This document shows positions 59,750 through 64,000 of a stretch of DNA of 64,000 nt, piece by piece. Both the position numbers and the translations under genes were made by a program. Source of the DNA: Sordaria brevicollis (taxonomy: Eukaryota; Ascomycota; Sordariomycetes; Sordariales; Sordariaceae); assembly GCA_033439795.1 (NCBI GenBank), contig JAUTDP010000001.1, positions 4,402,001 to 4,466,000 on the forward strand, given 5' to 3'. The notes under the pieces are model-generated. The model was given only the letters and a program-made list of their open reading frames with translations, was not told the origin of the DNA and searched no databases. How positions within the stretch are numbered: position 1 is the stretch's first letter; every line of letters starts with the position of its first letter.

Positions 59750-62399
59750 GGTATGGGCAACATGCTGTCCACTCTGAATGCTCGGGTTTGTCTAACATCG
59801 GTTACCCTTCTTTTCTTTTCTCTCTGCTATTCTTCATTGGAGGCGTTATTCACATGCGCATTTGTTCACTGACGCAACACATGGGGCTCCGGGAAAAAAT
59901 AGGCGTTGGGGTAATATTTTGTTTGTTGCTATGTCGATTTATGGAAGTATCTTCTTAAGCTTTATGATGATTCCCTGTCACTCGAAGCGTTCGAAGATCA
60001 ATGTAGAGATAGATTCACGCGTATTTGAAGCCGCATTACCGTATCGTTGTACGCCTTTGTACACAAATGTCTCGAGTGGGGAGAGCGGTGAAACAATGGT
60101 GTTTTCAGAGGTTGTGTGCGTTTTTGAAAGACGCGATCGTTTGTAACAGCATCATGGAGCTGCCTTGTCAGCTCCCAATTCCACCCTCATTCTAACAGCT
60201 TCAACCGCCTCCCGTAGTCACTAGATGCTCGTCATTTGTGGCTGTCTTCTTCGTAGCAGGGTCGAACATCACTTCACCCTCAGTACCCTCCGCATCCAAA
60301 CGAATGCTAAAGGAACATGAGATTATATAACAAAATGGAAAGGTCAACGGAACCTGTTAAGTCAGATTTCCGTGCCATAGTATAAATATACGTCTAGAAA
60401 AGGAGGCCAGGAGAATGGGCCGGCCGTTAGCCACCCCTCGTGGATGTAGCCGCCCGGCCATCTAATCTACGCGCCGGGACCTGGGAGAGATCTGGGAGCA
60501 CGGCAGCTTGCGGTGTGCCAAAGAACAATGTACCTACAGCTTATCCGTGACTATCTCTTGCTAGCCGCGACTGGTTCTCCTTCAACTTATTCAATATCAC
60601 AGAAAATCACTGGATCTTGCAGATGTCTAACATCGGCGAGACATTGCAAGGCTCAAGCGAGGTGCGTATGATGAAGATGCCCTTTTTCGACTGCCGTCCA
60701 GCGCAACAACACTCGAATTATTCAATCCAAACTAAACTGCGACCGGAATACAGCAGTGTGATGTCATGTGGATAAAGATAGAGTTTGTTGAAAAGATGGA
60801 TGGGCAGTGATAGATTAATCGAACACCCACAGAAGCACAGCGCAGCCAAAGATGACTGCAGAACCCTATTTCAAGGTTCGATATCCACGCGGCAACCACT
60901 TTCACGCAGAGAACGGAACCGAGGCAGCCATATTTGCATCATTTTCTCTCCGGAATAGTTTTGAAATTTAGGAACACAACGCAAGTAAGACATGCACAAC
61001 GGTTCCAAATATTGAGTAGGTAACACAACACAGCACATGAGGAGGGCACGGAAAAAGTGATGCGTGGGCCATGACGGGCGCTTCGAGGTTACCTAAAGCG
61101 GTCTAACTGCAACCGAAGAGACAGGCTAGTCTCAAAGAAGAATGGTCTGCTGAGAGCTTAACGACGACCACAGCTGATGTCTCGATTCCTATTCGTTCAT
61201 TGTTTCAGGAACATGTTGCTCAATAAGAATTACCCGCCGAGAGAAAACATCTTTCACCTTGGTCGGACGAAGTTTACGGTGGTTGTTCTTCAACCTTCTC
61301 CCTCCACAGAAAATCACGGTTCTCGACTACGAGAATGGGGGCGAGAGTGACACGAGTGGCTACAAGCGCTGGTGGTCGCAGAGAAGGTCGCTCCGGCTTT
61401 CCAGATCTTCGGGTCTCTCCATCTTTTTTTCATTCTCGTCCGACGACACTTGGAAGTTTGATGATGGACATGTGGTCGACGTGCCATTTGATGCTGGCAA
61501 CTGATCATCGCGATACATAGCGACACCAAGGCTCAAAGACCACTCAAGTGGTTTATGTCAACATCGCCGCATCGGATCTAACATTCATTGATCCACCGCC
61601 TCTCGCTCTTCTTTTTTACACTGTTAGTGGTCAACAGGAGAAAACACCAGCAGAAGGCCATCTGTATCAGTAATCCACATGTTGTATCCCTGGGGGCAGA
61701 TTCGCTCAACGCTTACAACTGCCGTGTTTGCCATACATCGGAACCCGGACAGCATCTTGATTGGTGCGCTGACGAAAGACACAAGACCCTAGAGGGGATC
61801 GTCCGCGGCAAAGCAGTTCAGGCACACAAGAAAGTCTTCAAGGCCATCCATCACGCACACTCTACACTACACATACAAACCTATTTCACGCTGAGTGTCC
61901 CCGGTTCCGCGCCATGCAGGTTTCCTGCTCGTCACAGCCGCTCACTACCCACTCAACCACCATTAAATCATGGATTTTGGGTTTATGGCAGTGGTCTAGT
62001 GGTGTGTCCACCTCAATAGTGCCATCCATTTTGGGGAATCTTCACAAGATGGGCGGCACAAGATCGCTTCTTTTCGCTCTGACATGTGCATGGTAGACAC
62101 TCGAGAGAGGCTCATAATAAACTTTTGTGCCCCGGCTTTTCTTTTTTGCTCCTTCGCCGTTGTTGTGCTTTTGTGTCTATCATAATCCTTTCTTGCTTTC
62201 TCGACCTGTCGTTCTCTACCATACTAAGCTTCCGACTCCCCGGCCTGGTGCCCTTTGATATCCTATACTTTTAATCAACATCCGATAGATTACAGTCAGC
62301 CAATCCAACGACAGTCCAACGTCAGCATCTCGAACACATTATCCCCATTTATCAAGGAGTTCCTCGTTTGAACGAATATCAACCATATATACCTACAAA
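59750..62399. other. CBF5 3' UTR and intergenic region up to the second paralog
   Basis: About 2.6 kb of GC-normal DNA. Open frames at 59862-60146, 61259-61504 and 61588-62019 have no domain or conserved motif and are not called. No tRNA, 5S rRNA or snRNA was found by eye. The last 300 bases before 62400, including the pyrimidine-rich stretch at 62130-62230, are probably promoter and leader of the next gene. Confidence 0.5.
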
Positions 62400-64000
62400 A
62401 TGAAGGCCACTGGCCGGGCGACAAGGAGCAGAACAGCCACTGCTCTCCTTTCCTTTCTTCTCACAACTCATCTCGCCAGCGCGCTTCAAGTTACACCGAA
62501 CTCTCCGTGCGCCTCAGTATGCCTAGACTCACCGGATCTCGACCGCTCAGATCCCAACTCATCCAACACGAAAAACAATGATATAGTTTGCAAGGATGGG
62601 AAAGTCGACAACAGCCCGGCGGGAACAAAATGGAAGGACTGCATGACTTGTCTACAGACCAGTACATTTTCTCAAGATTCCGAGACGGATCAGATGTGGT
62701 TTCTTTGTGAGTACACCTGACAAGAAGTTTGTGTCAAGGGAGCAACAACTTACACGAATACTTCGTATAGATAACTTGAGGTACACTCTGTCATATTGTC
62801 TCTTTGGTTACCCCAACGCCACAGATGTCGAGACAACACCATGCAGTACATCCATGGCCTGCGGTCCTCTACAACAGAGTCTTGAACACGGTATTCCTGA
62901 CCCCAAAGATACCACGACATCATCATACTGCTCGGCAGATGACGGATATGCATCGGACTCTACCATCTATGGGCATTGTACCTCGTGCTTGGCAGCTGGA
63001 GGGGAGTCGAACTACCTAGCCAACTGTAAGTGAAGAAACGGGAGAATATCAGACCGAAAGCTCAACATGTACTAACCAATATAACAGACTTCACTGCCCT
63101 CGAAGCCGGCTGCCAGCACAAGCCCGAACCGGGTAACGTAGTCGGCCTGAACGACACCATCTTTTCTGTCACTCCCATTGGCATCGTTGACCCGTCTTCC
63201 GTTCTCAAGTCCGAAGAAGGTCCTGCCATCTCCACCACCATCATCGCCGTCATCGTTTGCATCGCCGTGCTCGTCATCCTCATCATCTCCGCCGTGGTCT
63301 TCATCTGCCACCGCAAGCGCAAAAACCGAGCGGCCCGCGCCAGTGCCCAGCTCGACTACGCCGCCGCCAGCGAGAAACGAGCCACCCGGTCGCGGCACCA
63401 GCGCCAATCCTCGCTCTCGTTCCAATGCCAGACTCATGTTCTTTCACCGCGGTTTTGGCCTGCTGCCGGCGGGGACGGTACAGCTCAACAACACGAGACG
63501 ATGACGACCGAAGACAATATCAACACCACAAGACCCCTCTCCCACCACCCCCAACCCCCAACCCCCGGTACACCAAGTGGTACTACGCCATCACGAGGTC
63601 TCTCCACCCGCCGCGTCACCAGCTGGAAACAACACAACTCCCTGATCTCGACAGTAGCCGAGGATAAAGCCTGGGAACAACAGTCCCAGCAGTCCCAACA
63701 GTCTTCCTTCGAGAGAACGGCCCTAGGTCTTCACACCCTAACAACAACCAACATCCCCCGGTCTCCCACGCGAGCTTACTACGGCGCTGGCACTCCCGCG
63801 ACTGCCACCCCAGCAACCCCAGGTTATTACTACAGCCCCTCGCCAATGTCCGCCGACTCAGTCCGTAGCACCGCCGCTTTGTTACCGTCTATCCAACCCT
63901 ACGTCCCCGCGGAGCATGCTCATGCCCAGACCCAGCAAACACCGCAATTGCACAGCGCCAGCACTTTTGGTCCTGGCTCCGCTGGCATGAGAGGAGGACA
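62400..64000 (+). CDS. Cysteine-rich single-pass membrane protein (fungal LPXTG-domain-like), partial
   Basis: Exons 62400-62706, 62771-63025 and 63088 to beyond the window end. Introns are GT-AG (64 and 62 bp) and join as MWFLYNLRYTLSYC and LANYFTALEAGC. The signal peptide (residues 1-about 28, TALLSFLLTTHLASA) precedes the Cys-rich ectodomain with SPCASVC, DIVCKDG, CMTCLQTS, CTSCLAAGG and LEAGC, which align in order with the gene at 51705. The membrane helix is at about residues 235-261 (STTIIAVIVCIAVLVILIIS), followed by CHRKRKNR. The tail is Ser/Pro/Gln-rich. About 491 residues are visible and the stop lies outside. The first intron sits at the identical codon (FL-Y-NLRY) in both paralogs; function unknown, surface location inferred. 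Confidence 0.85.

Noticed and set aside
59862..60146. 94-codon frame after CBF5 as a gene
   Set aside because: It lies in the expected 3' UTR, starts 112 bp after the stop codon and has no domain.
61988..62060. A-box-like TGGTCTAGTGGT suggesting a tRNA gene
   Set aside because: No B box (GGTTCRANNCC) follows at the right spacing and no cloverleaf stems can be drawn.

Overview
The window looks like genomic DNA of a filamentous ascomycete of the Neurospora/Sordaria type. It contains short GT-AG introns of about 60-80 bp with CTAAC or CTGAT-like branch sites. GC-normal genes sit next to long, extremely AT-rich tracts in which CpA and TpG are almost absent, TpA is abundant and CpG is kept. That is the signature of repeat-induced point mutation (RIP). 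Species assignment is an inference.

Layout. (1) 1-9590 is RIP-mutated repeat DNA. A minus-strand Ty3/Gypsy element, with an unmutated LTR segment at about 3690-3849, is inserted inside the reverse transcriptase of a plus-strand Ty3/Gypsy element (3850-about 7350). (2) 9590-14375 is a GC-normal island with one convincing gene, a small SnoaL/NTF2-like protein. (3) 14376-50085 is a 36-kb RIP-mutated repeat cluster. It holds a complete Gypsy element (16281-23734, 239-bp LTRs, 5-bp target duplication) and a minus-strand Tad-like LINE (about 31670-25880) carrying a 618-bp unmutated insert. It also holds a degraded integrase-core gene, a 9-bp minisatellite, and a small inverted-repeat element whose right arm is split by a second complete Gypsy element (38232-46089, 204-bp LTRs). 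(4) 50085-64000 is mostly gene-bearing. It has two paralogous single-pass, cysteine-rich surface-type protein genes (51705-53519 and 62400-end) on either side of CBF5 (58091-59749, H/ACA pseudouridine synthase). Between the first paralog and CBF5 lies a RIP-mutated but structurally complete PIF/Harbinger DNA transposon (54014-57504).

The functional genes form no operon or pathway. CBF5 is a nuclear housekeeping gene and the paralog pair probably acts at the cell surface. In the repeat regions the family assignments rest on reading through many stop codons created by C-to-T changes, so domain boundaries there are approximate. Several further degraded reading frames are described without a function.
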